Origin: Paulownia fortunei | Lineage: Eukaryota; Streptophyta; Magnoliopsida; Lamiales; Paulowniaceae | Direction of reading: 5' to 3' | NCBI GenBank assembly: GCA_019321725.1 | Contig: CM033120.1 | Span: forward strand, 310,001-374,000 | DNA length: 64,000 bases | In this document: positions 42,590 through 53,767 of the stretch, piece by piece | How positions within the stretch are numbered: the first letter of the stretch is position 1 | Layout: every line of letters starts with the position of its first letter | The notes under the pieces: generated by a model | Databases searched by the model: none | Seen by the model: the letters and a program-made list of their open reading frames with translations, nothing else | Told to the model about the DNA's origin: nothing | Program-made: the position numbers and the translations under genes

Positions 42590-45300
42590 GGATGATGGTC
42601 AACAAGCTCAAGATCAATTAGATTTGACCTCAAAAGTATTTCAAGCAAAATTACTTGTATTTGAAACATCAGTTATTTAATAAGAAAATATTTGGATATG
42701 TAGCTACACATATTTATTTAATTGAATTTAAGAAAAGGGGATTGCCACATGCTCATATATTGATAATTTGAAGTCTGAGTATGAATACAACCCCACATCA
42801 CTTTGATATGTTTGTCAACGCTAAACCACTTGATTAAGAAAAATATTCCAAACTCTATGATTTAGTTGCAAAAATTTATGATGTATGGACCAGGTGGAGA
42901 TAACTTGAATAATTCTTGCATGGTAGATGGAAAGTGCAAATATCATTAACCATGTCCATATTGTGAAAAAGGGGTAACAAGGTAAAGATGGATTTTCATT
43001 CTATAGAAGAAGAAAAAATGGATTAACAGTTCAAGTACGCAATAGACAGCTGAAAAATCAGTGGGTAGTACTTTACAATCTATATCTCTTATCAAGATAT
43101 AATTATCATATCAACATCGAGATATATTCAGGAGTGACAACTGTGAAATATTAGTACAAATATATCTATAAGGAACATGATAGAATGCCAATTCATATCA
43201 CCCACAATGATGAAAATTTAATTGTTGAAATTAAATAATTTTAAAATATTCGGTGGGTCTCTGCTCAGGAAAAAATGTGTAGAATTTTTGAATTAATTTG
43301 AACGAAATATACCTAGTAGTAATCAACTTGAAACTCCACCTCCCAAATCAACAATGTGTGATTATTGGGCATATCAGAACTTAAAAAATATTTTAAGTTG
43401 GGATCATGTCTCTAAAATAATGCTCATGAAATTTTTTCTATGTGCTCTAAAAGTGAAAAGGCAAGAAAATATATTTATAAGAAATTTCCATAGCACTATG
43501 CATGGGACAAACAAGGTAAATATTTGAAAGAAAGATAGAAAGAAAATAGATGTGATTGGGCGAATAAATACTGCAAATTTTATTGAAGGTGAATGATATT
43601 ATCTTAGGTTAGTCTTGAATCATGACAGAGGACCAACATCTTATATACAAGCTCTAGATTCAAAGAAGCAACACAAAAAAAATGACTGCTAGAAAGTGTT
43701 ATTATCAATACAAATATATGTATAAGGAACATGATAGAATGATAATTCATATATCCCACAATGATGATGAAAATTTAATTGATGAAACTAAAGAATTTCA
43801 AGATATCCGATGGGTCTCTCCTCAAGAAGCAATGTGGAGAATTTTTGAATTAATTTGAACGAAGTATACCTAGCAATAATCAATTTACAACTTCACCTTC
43901 CAAATCAACATTATGTGACTATTTGGCAATTCACAATTTAGAAAATATTTTAAGTTGGGATCATGTCTCCAAAATAATGCTCACGAAGTTTTTTCTATGT
44001 ACTCTAAAAGTTAAAAGGTAATAAAATATCTTTATAGGAAATTTCCATAGCAGTGCGCATGGGACAAACAATGTAAATATTGGAAAGAAAGAAAGAAAAT
44101 AGATATGATTTGAGCGTATAAATACTACAAATTCCTCTGAAGGTGAATGATATTATCTTAGATTATTCTTAAATTATGATAGAGGGTCATTATCTTATAT
44201 ACGAGCTCCAGATTAAAAAAAACAGTACAAAAAAGTGGACTGCTATAAAGTGTTGTTAAATATCTAAATGAATCTGTCATTTTTCAAATGCCTCATGAAC
44301 TGTGAATACTATTTGCAATCATCTTAATATATCACGTATCAAAGAGAATTAGAAACCTTGTTTGAACTACAAATGATCAAAACTTTGATAAATTTGAATA
44401 TTTTCTTGGAGAGTATGGAAAAAAACATCATTTCATGTAATCTTCAAATTCCTATAATGATGTGGGGAACACATTAACTTTTCAAAAGACTAATAAATAC
44501 AAATAAATTAAGTGAGTGCACTATGTCCAAACAAAGTGGGCTTGAAGAGTTATTGCATAAAGCGCAATTACTATGGGATGAAACACCAATGATAAAACAA
44601 TGGGATATGAGAATGTTAATAAATTATTGAAAGATGTAATGAAAAATATTGAGGATTTTGGTGGAAAAATTATAATTGTTGGTAGAGATTTTAGATAAGT
44701 ATTACCAATTTGTTCATAGGGCAAATTATTACTGAAAGTTTGGTAAAATCATATTTGTGGTCTAAAATAAAAATAATTACTTTGTTAAGGAACATTGAGT
44801 TGAGAAATTATCCAAACTTTAATGAATTCTTACTTAGAGTAAAAAACTATGAGAAACCAACTAATATTGAACGTAACATCAAAATTCCAAAAGAAATGAT
44901 TATTGAGTATAACAATGAAGAAGAATTAATATAACAACTTATTAGGGCTATTTTCCAGCATTAAATAAGAATGTGCATTCAGTCATTATATGACAAACAT
45001 GTTCGCAGATTCAATGATAAGTTGATCTCTACGTTTCATGAATCAAAAAGAAATTTTTATAATTTTGATAAAATTATTTATGACACAAGCAACTATTATA
45101 AAAAAGGCCTTTTGAAATCTTTTAGCTCTAAATGACTTGCCTCAATTTAGTGCTAAGAAGAAATTACCCAATAATTCTTTTGAGAAATTTAGACCAAATA
45201 AATGGATTGTATAATGGTACAAGAATGGTGTACTGGACAATATACTAGAAAACATGTTTTTTTACCTATTTGAGTTAATTCGTGCATTAAGTTGTCTCAC
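42590..45300 (+). pseudogene. Helitron Rep/helicase (RepHel) remnant
   Basis: Translated in shifting frames, this stretch gives a string of Helitron protein landmarks in the right order: DLTSKVFQAKL (about 42625), KKRGLPHAHIL (about 42732), KNQWVVLYNLYLLSRYNYHI (about 43058), YKYIYKEHDR, IGRINTANFIEGE and YYLRLVLNH (43555-43625). Pif1-type helicase text follows: IEDFGGKIIIVGRDFR (about 44650), SLVKSYLW, RNYPNFNEFLLRV (about 44800) and ALNDLPQFSAKKKLP (about 45130). Stops and frameshifts occur throughout, so no protein can be made. The N-terminal part is the HUH replication initiator and the C-terminal part the helicase of rolling-circle transposition. Confidence 0.85.
43150..44250 (+). repeat. 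Internal tandem duplication in the RepHel remnant (about 540-bp unit)
   Basis: The stretch from AGTACAAATATATCTATAAGG (about 43154) through the TTATATACAAGCTC region to about 43690 is repeated from about 43705 (ATACAAATATATGTATAAGG) to about 44250. The same order of landmarks appears in each: GAACATGATAGAATG, CACAATGATGA, TTGGGATCATGTCTC and GAAAGAAAATAGAT. The protein remnant therefore contains the same segment twice, which alone would inactivate it. Confidence 0.85.
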
Positions 45301-45631
45301 TTCACTCTAGAATAGTAATTCCTATATGATTTTGGTTTCTCCATTTATTATAATTCATTTCTATTATTTTGTTATAATAATATTTAAATTCCATTAAATA
45401 TAGGATAATAGAAAATTATGTCGAAGGATTCAAATATTTTTATAGATAAATATAAAATATTTCATAATACGATTAAAGGCTTTACAAGTTGGGATTGAAA
45501 CATCCGGCAAATAAAAAATTTCTTGAGAATCCGAAAGATGATAATGATGGGTAGCGATTTAAGTAAATAAACTAAAATTCAAATTTTATGTTTCTGTTAT
45601 ATTTTAAAGATTTTTATAAAATTATCAACTC

Positions 45632-45868
45632 TTGCAGAGTGTCCAAATCAGAGTAATAATTTTCAATGATGATATCAATTATTTTGCCAAAATGTTTGCA
45701 ATCAACAAGACATATTTGATCTCTAAAGATATTAAAAAAGTTACTATGATATTTCCTAATGCACATCCAGAAAAGGAATTAGTGCCTAAAAAATATAGTA
45801 TTGTGAAAGATGCCTTTGAACTTATTGGAGAGAAAGTTTACTATAGTTTTATGAGTTCAAATACATAG
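45632..45868 (+). pseudogene. RPA-like OB-fold remnant carried by the Helitron
   Basis: The 78-codon open frame contains IRVIIFNDDINYFAKMF and NKTYLISKDIKKV, which resemble the single-stranded DNA-binding OB-fold of replication protein A large-subunit relatives. Plant Helitrons often carry such genes downstream of RepHel. The frame opens at TTG and upstream and downstream exons are not intact, so it is probably a broken remnant. Confidence 0.6.
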
Positions 45869-46059
45869 ATCTTGAATTTCACAAAAAATGAAAGAGTTGG
45901 TATAAATTTTTTTATCATTACTTATTCATTAAACTATATTTTCTATAACATATGCTTAAATATTAAATCACATTGTGTAGATACTTATGAAATTATAATA
46001 AAAGTCAAAGAATGCAAAATGACCACAAATTCTAAAGCAACATTGAAATCATTAAAGAT

Positions 46060-46280
46060 TTATTTGGATTGATAGATTTAAAATTAAAAATTTTAAATTC
46101 ATAATTTGAGTTTGTTTAGATAATCTCATAATATAATGAATTTTAAATCCTTAAACTCCTATTTAGAGCTATTTTTGGAGTCATTATAATGGATTTTAAA
46201 TTTATTTTAAAAGGAATTATTTGTAATCCTTCTTTCAAATCCTCCCATCAAATCAAAATATTTTCATCTAAATGCAACCT
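46060..46280. mobile_element. Possible diverged relative of the 11.6-kb MITE
   Basis: Contains repeated inverted GGATTTTAAAT / ATTTTAAATCC words and ends CATCTAAATGCAACC, resembling the right TIR at 11805-11817. The left end (TTATTTGGATTGAT) matches only loosely. It lies inside the Helitron. Confidence 0.3.
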
Positions 46281-47934
46281 AAGGAAATTAATTGTCATGA
46301 ACAAAGAGTAAGTCATATATTTTTATCATATATCATTCTTCATCATTGAATTTAAAAGAATAATTTGATCTAAAATAATATTTTAACTTTAAAAAAAGTT
46401 TGTCAAATCAATTAAGAAGAATACTTCTCCAACCATTAAGATCAAACAAGAGAAGAATTAATGTAAAAATGAATTCACATAAAAACTCATTTAGTTATAT
46501 TGTTATTTAGATTTTGAATTTTCATTAAGTTTAGTTCTTTCAATAATTTAATTAATCATTCATATCCATCAATAATCAGTTCATGGGGTATTTTGGAATA
46601 TTTTAATTTTTATTAGTTATGTTTTTATTTAATATTTCTTATTTATGAAATAACTTGTAACATATTTACTTTGCTTAATTAAATTATTAAATAATTTAAT
46701 TAATTTATTAAAATTCCTATAAATCACGTGTGTTACACGTGTTACTTACTTGTTACATCAAAATAATATATAAAAAAATCACTAATAATTTATAATCAAT
46801 TTAAATAAGTTTAGGATTGATTATAAGATTTTTTTTTTCTGTTATGGGTTAACTTTGCCGCTTAAATTAAGTTTCAAGAGCATTATAGACTTTTCTTTCT
46901 AGTAAGATTTTCGATAAAGATGTAGAATTAGCGATCCACATTGACAACTTTGTCCTCATCACCATGAAATAAATTACAAGTAGAAGCATCTGCATCTTTT
47001 GCTACATGCTTATTCCCTATCAATATAAAATTAATTTGTGATCTTAACTCTTAAATATTAAGAGACAATTACCAACACATCCTGCCGTCCAAGTAGACCC
47101 TGTTAATTACATTCAAGGGCAAGAGTGGAATTTCATGCATTGACACACCTTTTTTTTTATTATATTTTTTTTAAAGGACGATATGATTTATTCATAATTC
47201 CCGATAACTTAAATTCATGACCAACAAAGTTATACGTACAAGAAACTTGCCAACAAATTATCTTAACTCGTCGTATAGACATAATATTGGTGTAATATAA
47301 ACGTGTACTACACAGGGTATGTTTAGAAACCTTAGAATTGGGGAATCATAATTGGATTTATGCTTTTGATCAAGCTAGTTACAGAGATGAAAACATACTT
47401 TTCCATTTTAAATGGTGAAAAGCTACACATCAGTTGTAATAATTTTTCTGATTATGCTAGCGAAAGATATCCCTAATGATATAAATTGTTCCTATAGACT
47501 CGCCCGGAGGTACTCATCCAATTACTTATCTATTCTAGAAGTCCTTTTCCTCACAATACTTTTAGAGGCACATTCTTGCATCAATTCTAAATTGGGGGGA
47601 AATGTTTCTCTTTGCTTTCTGTTGTTTATGTACTGGTACTGCTGAATAACTTGCTTTAGTTGGTGAAAGAAAATTGCTTTTCCAATTTGTTATTCTATTC
47701 AAATATTATATTTTTAGGCTTTCTTTTCTCTGTCTTCTCTCCCAAAAAGGTCATGCCAACAGTTGACTTGTATTGAAATGTTTGGAGACTTCTGTACTGT
47801 TGTTTGATTTTCCTGTGTTTGCCTTTTATTTGGCTATCTTAAGATGGTTTGGGCTTACCTGTAGACATTGTTATATTAATCCTATCAATGGTTGAGGATA
47901 CCATGTTTCTTTACTTGACTTACTTCTGTTGCAG

Positions 47935-49206
47935 GTTGGGGCCCCTCTGGTTTTGCCCACAGCTTCTCCAGTACCTCTTGTCACCCAAGCTGCTGGGGTC
48001 GTGCAGAGTTCAATTACTGCAACCCAGCAACCTCTTCCTGTCTTCCGCCAACCAACTGGGGTTCATCTACCCCATTATCCTCCATTCATTCCTTATGGTC
48101 CTTATTTCTCCCCATTTTATCTCCCACCACCAGCAATTCATCAATTTTTAAGCAAATGGAGCATTTCCTCAGCAACCTCAGGGTGGCAGTTTGTATCCAA
48201 CTCCACCTGGGACAACTGCCAAATATTCAGTTTCTCAGTATAAGCAAGGATCTAATACAGGAAGCTCAACTCACATTGGAGTGCCTGGCAGCTATGGGCC
48301 GTATGGTCTTTCCCTGGCCAACTACACTTCCAGTTCAGTCACAGCAGCTGTTGCTTCAATGTCAAATGAGGATCCTGCTGCCCCTCAAGTAAAGGAAAAT
48401 AACATCTATGTCAATGGTCAACAGGTTTGTTATTTTACATGTTACGCGATCAATTAGTAAAACATAATCTGTTTAACAATATGACTTGAGAAAGTACTTA
48501 TATAGAACCTTTGAGATCAGAATTTTGAGCTCACTTTGATTCCTAGAGAGTTAGAAGGATTGATCTTGATACCCCAATGAGCAAGAATTTTCTTATAAAA
48601 CTCATTCCTAATATGTTCCAAAGTAAATATCAAGCATAAACTCATTCCTGACATGTTCCAAGGTAAATATTAAGGTCGGAGAGATTATCTATTGCTAAAG
48701 CAAAAGGTGGTGACAATCAATTGCTCAGTGACTTATCTAGGAAAAGTTTTTCTGTGATATAATATCTCATATTTTCCATGGGCACCACATTAAATTCGAT
48801 TTTTATGCACTTTATTATCTTTGCTTTGGCAAATAATGTACAGATTCATTATCTGTGTTGAACCTACTGTCTTGATATAGAACTTGTTAGGTAGCTATGG
48901 TTCTCTTTCCCATTTGTGAGATTGTTTTCCTTGACATATTGGAAAAGTGTAATGATGCTTGGTCCATTTGCTTCATTGCAGAGTGAAGGTTCAGGTGTAT
49001 GCCAGGGTCAACTGGCTTTCACCCCAACACAGCCTGGCCACGGAACCTTTACTGGTATTTTCCATCCTGCGCCGGCAGTGACAGCAGTAACGCTTCACCC
49101 TCTTTTGCAACAATCTGAATCCATTACCATCCCTGTTGATATGGTGGGACCAACAGCCGGTGTTTACCAGCAGCATGCACAACTTAACTGGCCGAGCAAC
49201 TTCTAA
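47935..49206 (+). pseudogene. GIP1 3'-terminal fragment (copies of exons 9 and 10), frameshifted
   Basis: The exon 9 copy is 47935-48424 and the exon 10 copy 48982-49206, with splice sites and the stop TAA preserved. Exon 9 has one extra base: AGCAAATGGAGC at 48151 against AGCAATGGCGC in the parent, shifting the frame after LPPPAIHQFLS. The exon is therefore 490 nt rather than 489. Exons 1-8 and the promoter are absent. Exon 10 remains open but has lost two codons in the glutamine run. No functional GIP1 protein is possible; a spliced antisense-free RNA from a nearby promoter is conceivable but unsupported. Confidence 0.93.
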
Positions 49207-49679
49207 GAAAGGAGATATGATATCTCTTTTAAAGGCAGTGCAAAGTTCAAATCCCAACCCATATTGCTTTATGGGATTTCCAACAAGTTCTGATTTGAAG
49301 AACTACATCCGCAGATAACAACCTTTTTAAGTTAACTGAGGCCAGAATGTGCAAACCATCTCTGTCTTGCTTCTTGAAGATGGTTGTTTTGTATTTCCCT
49401 TGACATATATGGGAGCCCTTCTATAGGTTTTAGCTTGATTGCTAGTCTAGTAGAGAGTTAATTCTTTTTGTTTGTCATATTGGCTGTAGTTTGAAATTTA
49501 AGAGGTAATAATATAGGCAGACTTTGATTTGAGGTTTCTAGGAGCTCTTCAATTTGGTTTTGCTCCTCCTCCTGTTTTTAACCCTTTGCCTTCCATAGCA
49601 AGAAAGATGTACTTTGGGACTTCTGTAACTGGCCTTGGTATATTCAAATGGGGAATTTATTTGTTTTAATCTTTATGGC

Positions 49680-50700
49680 TTTTTGGGTCTCGACTCGTGG
49701 GCAAGTTCAGTCTCTTAGCTGGTTTTGGGACAATAATTACAAATTTGCCACATCACTATTCATTATCTTGAGATAAATATTTTGGAAGTATGGTAAGATT
49801 CGTAGACGTTTAGATAAAAAATTGGAGTTCATATTTTCTGGTTCACTTGAATCGTACATTGTAAGATACTATTAAAGCTGTTATTCTTCTTCTTATCTTT
49901 TTTCTTAATTTTCAAAGTGGCATACTAAGACCATTTTAGGTCACAGTAAGTCCAAAACCTCTGAATTCATACTTCCATGAGACAATCCTAAACAGATGAC
50001 AACCAAAAGAGTTATATTTCTCTTCTTTTTGCAAAAAAGGTGGAGGAAAAAGGGGTGGGTTGCTGCCCGGGGGTGTTTGGGGGGTGGGGTGTTGTTTGCT
50101 CATCCAAACAATGTGTATATGATCAATAGAAGTAGAATATTTTTTAAAGACTACTTTCTGCCAATTAGCTTTAGAGAAGATTTGGCAGAACCATCTCATC
50201 TTACAGCATATCAAAGTTAGGGGGACAGCCGTAGGACGATGTCCTGATGCTCTCATTATGGTGAAACAGCAGAGAGAAATTTATAAAATTGCATTACAAC
50301 AACATAATATCAGTAATTCTAATCAGCAGACTTCAACATTGACCACAAAAAAGTTACAAACTAAGACAACATACCATGGCATGCCGCTTGAGATTAGATC
50401 ATTTCGGCTGAATAGACTGGCTAGGCGACCACAAAGAAATTTTACATTACAGAGAGCGTGTAGAATTCTTTGGCAGTCAATTAAGAGACAACTTGTGTGC
50501 TTTCCAGTGAAAGAATTCCAGACTTAATTGACATTCAATCATAAGATGCACCTGCAAAAATCTGCAAGAAGGACTACAACATTGAAGATCATGAATTGTT
50601 TGAAGTAATATATACATCAACTGAGCTTAAAACAACAGCAATATTTCTAGCATTATAGTTTTTTCACCTTTAGTAAATATAAATAGTGAGAAGTGTCCTT
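49680..50700. other. Spacer between the GIP1 fragment and protease B
   Basis: Matches unit 1 from about 36660 to 37640 with many small differences. It joins directly to the GIP1 3' flank at about 49679, so the unit-1 stretch 34990-36660 is missing here. A G-rich tract lies at 50042-50090. No gene seen. Confidence 0.6.
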
Positions 50701-50767
50701 CCACCCTAGCCTGTTTACAGTTTTCCACCCAACCAAGAACAACCCAAATTATACACTACTAAAGATG

Positions 50768-51913
50768 CTATATATCAGCACACTTTGTTAGTGCAAAACC
50801 AAGCCTGGATCTTTTCGTGTCATACAAGATGCGGAAATTCTGCTGTTGATAATTCCCAATAATTGACAGAGCCGAACGAGGGGTTCCCAAAATTGCCAAA
50901 CAAACTACATTTTCAGGCTCCAGCTTGATGAAGTAATTTTCAACTGGGAAATTCCAAATTGCTCCATCACCAAACATGAACCCAAGTGAGGGCAACTCCA
51001 GTTTGTCCACACCAGATACGTTGTAACAAGGATCCATTATGGGAAAATCTTTTACAACTGGATAGCCCTTCACCTTTTTTACAAAAGCCTCCTTAATAAT
51101 CTTATAAGCTGGATCAGCAAAATAACTGAGTGTAGTACCCGAGTCAATGATTGTGCCACCAGCACCATCTGATGAAATATTCCATGTCTCTTCTGGAATA
51201 TTTAGCTCCTCTCCTCCAACCATGACCGACTTTATCTGGAGGTAATAAAATGTGTTGACAGGATTTTCTTTTCCGGCAACCAATGTAGTGAAAATCAAAC
51301 CCGGGTGGCTGAGTAGGTCTTTATCTTCACCAAGAATAAACTGACTGCTTGTGTTAATATTTCTGTCCACAAGACAATAGGAGAAAGAATCACCATACAA
51401 ATATTGAAGCTGGGAGGAAAAGGATAGGGCCCCCCTCCCAAGTCCTAACAATCCAGTATCCACAGGGACATCATCTTTCATAATTCTTGAAACAGTTTTC
51501 TGTTTCTTCATCTCAACTATCCTTGTGTGAAGAGTCTGAATCCTATTCAAATCCTTGGCTGTGGACACCAGAACCGAATCCATCGGCATAATTTCTTTTC
51601 CGGCTGATAGGTGCTTAAGGTTGAGCACCACATATGGCTTTACCTTAAAATCTTCATGCTCTACCTCATCAAAGCCATCATCAACTTCCTCTTGAGCTAA
51701 AACTGAATGGATTTCGGTTTTCTTTGCATTAGCAAAGGTACAACCTGAATCCACAGAGGAAGAGTCGGCATTACGGTTAGGCAATTCTATGGCTGTAACA
51801 GGAGAGGCATCAGAATTCAGATTGCTGAGACTTTGGACTCTAGTTCCACTGGCTAAGAACCCATAGGAGAAGAAGTAGAAGTATCCCACAAGAAGCAAAG
51901 ACTTTGACACCAT
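50768..51913 (-). pseudogene. Aspartic protease B, internally deleted (381 aa frame)
   Basis: Same start (ATG at 51913, MVSKS) and C-terminus as protease A, and open throughout. Compared with A, residues from about 149 to 325 are missing, replaced by a short VPVDTG stretch. The loss removes the first catalytic motif DTGSD, the substrate-binding flap region and the Cys-rich nepenthesin insert. The second motif DSGTT remains (257-261). A pepsin fold needs both aspartates, so I expect no protease activity. The filler happens to spell DTG at 152-154 but lacks the surrounding family sequence. The deletion kept the frame, so a stable truncated protein could still be made; it could be called a gene rather than a pseudogene on that basis. 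Confidence 0.85.
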
Positions 51914-52297
51914 GAGAAATACCTCTAGCTGTGAATACAAAGTAAAAAGGAACAATCTTGAATCTATAACTGATATATAAAGAACAACCCAAAAACCCAC
52001 AGAAAGAGAGGACTTCAATACGATGAAGCTTTAGACAACTGAATTCAAAATTCAAGATTCATTTTTCTTTTTTTTTCCTTTTTAATTTCTGGGTTGAAAA
52101 TTAGATAGTTGAAGTCCAAATGAAGAATACGACAACGAGAGAAATGAAAGAAAACAAGAGAAAGAAGAAAGAGGGGCCGAAAGGGCTGTTGGCGAAATGG
52201 GACAATGGTCAGCTATGAGGAAATCAAGGATTAAATGTTTGGGAAGTAAAAGACATTGAATATAGCAAAGTTTTCAGCTGCCCAATGCGACCTTTTT

Positions 52298-52303
52298 ACG
52301 CGG
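52298..52303 (-). promoter_or_regulatory. CGCG-box upstream of protease B
   Basis: CCGCGT on the gene strand, about 385 bp before the ATG, at the position equivalent to the site upstream of A. Confidence 0.35.
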
Positions 52304-52479
52304 TTTTCACATAAGAATTCTGTGATTTTTCCAAAGTGCTGCAAATTTTTAATGTATTCAAGATTGTGATTTTGTGTGGTAGTACAGTTGTTAAGCTTTT
52401 AGAAATAAATATTTATTTTAAAGAATTTTAGTAATTTTTCTTAATTAATAAACATGGTATTAGCTTTGGCCATGTCAAT

Positions 52480-53570
52480 ACTCAACAAATACGTCTCCTC
52501 AAATCTCCTCCCTTGTAATACTTGCTAAACAAAATTTTTGGCAGCAGAAAACTCAACAATCTCTCTTTGAACCACGTAGACGCGCGGGCCCCAACAAATC
52601 ATTCTTGGCCCGAAAGATAAAGGCTCATTGGCCTTGAAGATCATCCATGCAGGAGGGCATCCAGAATGCTATTACAATTTACATGGCCATTCCTGCAGCC
52701 AGGATCATTGAAAAGTACCACTCTTCATCCTGGCCCGGCCCGAGAATTTGCTTAAGCCTTTTCGTTGTGTTCTATCGAAGTATGGTACATTATGTTGATG
52801 GGCTGGGAAAAGTTGCAAGATATAAGTTAGAATGATTAAGAGAAATCTGGAATCATGTCAAAGTGGCACCAATGAAAAATTAAGTTGAAAGTTTGAATTT
52901 CTATGCCAACACGTAATTATGTCTCCTATGACCCGTTTTTGCCCCAACATTCCTTCAGAAGGGGTCGTCTAGGTCTCTTAGACCTTCAGAGAGTCTTAGC
53001 TGGGGTGGACATGCAAGAGACCCCTTAGATGTCAAGGGTTCGACTGCGTCTTTGACTCATGGGCTAATTCAGTCTCTTAGCTGGTTTTTGGGACAATAAT
53101 TACAAACTTGCCAGATCACTATGCATAATCTTGAAATAAATATTTGAAGTATGGTAAGATCAAAAAATAGAGTTCATATTTTCTGGTTCACTTGAATCAT
53201 ATACAGTAATATACTGTCAAAAGTGGCATACAAAGACCATTTTAGGTCACTATATGTCCAAAACCTGTGGACACAGCCAAATGATGATGTCCTGATGCTC
53301 TCATTACCGTAAAGCATCAGAGAGAAATGAACCTAATCGCTTTACAGCCCCAGAATATCAGCACTTGCAGTGAGCAGACTCCAACATTGATGACAAAAAA
53401 TTACAAACTAAGACAACATACTACAGCATGTTGCTTCAGATTAGATCATTTGGGCTGAATAGACTGGCTAGGCGACCACAGAGACAATTTGGATTAAAGA
53501 GAGCGGGTACAATTCTTTGGAAGTCAATTAAGCCACAACATTTATGCATTCAAATGAAAGATTTCCAGAC
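52480..53570. other. Spacer between proteases B and C, degraded copy of 35.7-37.4 kb
   Basis: TTGGCAGCAGAAAACTCAAC and CTCTCTTTGAACCACG at about 52540 match 35780-35815. Later text matches 36360-36930. The minus-strand frame seen at 35685-35996 is broken here. At 52997-53047 TAGCTGGGGTGG and GGTTCGACTG stand 40 nt apart, resembling pol III A and B boxes of a tRNA-derived SINE; the B box is degraded in the unit-1 copy. Confidence 0.5.
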
Positions 53571-53767
53571 TTAAATGACATTCAAGCATAAAATGCACCT
53601 GCAAAAATGTGCAAGAAGCCCTAGAATATTGAAAATCATGAAATGTGTTAAATCAGATACACATCAACTGAGCCCAAAACAACAGCAGTATTTCTTGCAC
53701 TATGGCTTCCACCCTAGACTGTTTACAGTTTTCCACCAACCACCCAAATTATACACTACTAAAGATG

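Larger units (their letters stand above)
41162..46752 (+). mobile_element. Decayed autonomous-type Helitron, 5591 bp
   Basis: Unit 2 gives the empty site: at 56971-56990 the flanks GATTAA and TTACATTAAAATA are adjacent. In unit 1, GATTAA ends at 41161 and TTACATCAAAATA starts at 46753. The element therefore sits between A and T with no target duplication, as Helitrons do. The 3' end has a perfect 7-bp hairpin CACGTGT/ACACGTG (46725-46731, 46735-46741), a 7-nt spacer, then CTTG (46749-46752) where CTAG is usual. The 5' end TTTATTTTTATACTATTATA differs from the canonical TC start. Inside are Rep/helicase and RPA-like remnants on the same strand. Both termini and all coding parts are degraded. 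Confidence 0.88.
32498..47359 (+). repeat. Segmental tandem duplication, unit 1
   Basis: Unit 1 runs from inside GIP1 intron 8 through the last two GIP1 exons, protease A and a 5.6-kb Helitron to 47359. Its content matches unit 2 (47360-57621) in order and orientation. The right-hand flank 46753-47359 matches 56977-57621. GIP1 exon 9 and exon 10 sequence here is nearly identical by eye to 47935-48424 and 48982-49206. Confidence 0.9.

Noticed and set aside
50768..52018. Reading the missing part of protease B as an intron
   Set aside because: The absent sequence is simply not in the DNA at that place; A and C are intronless.
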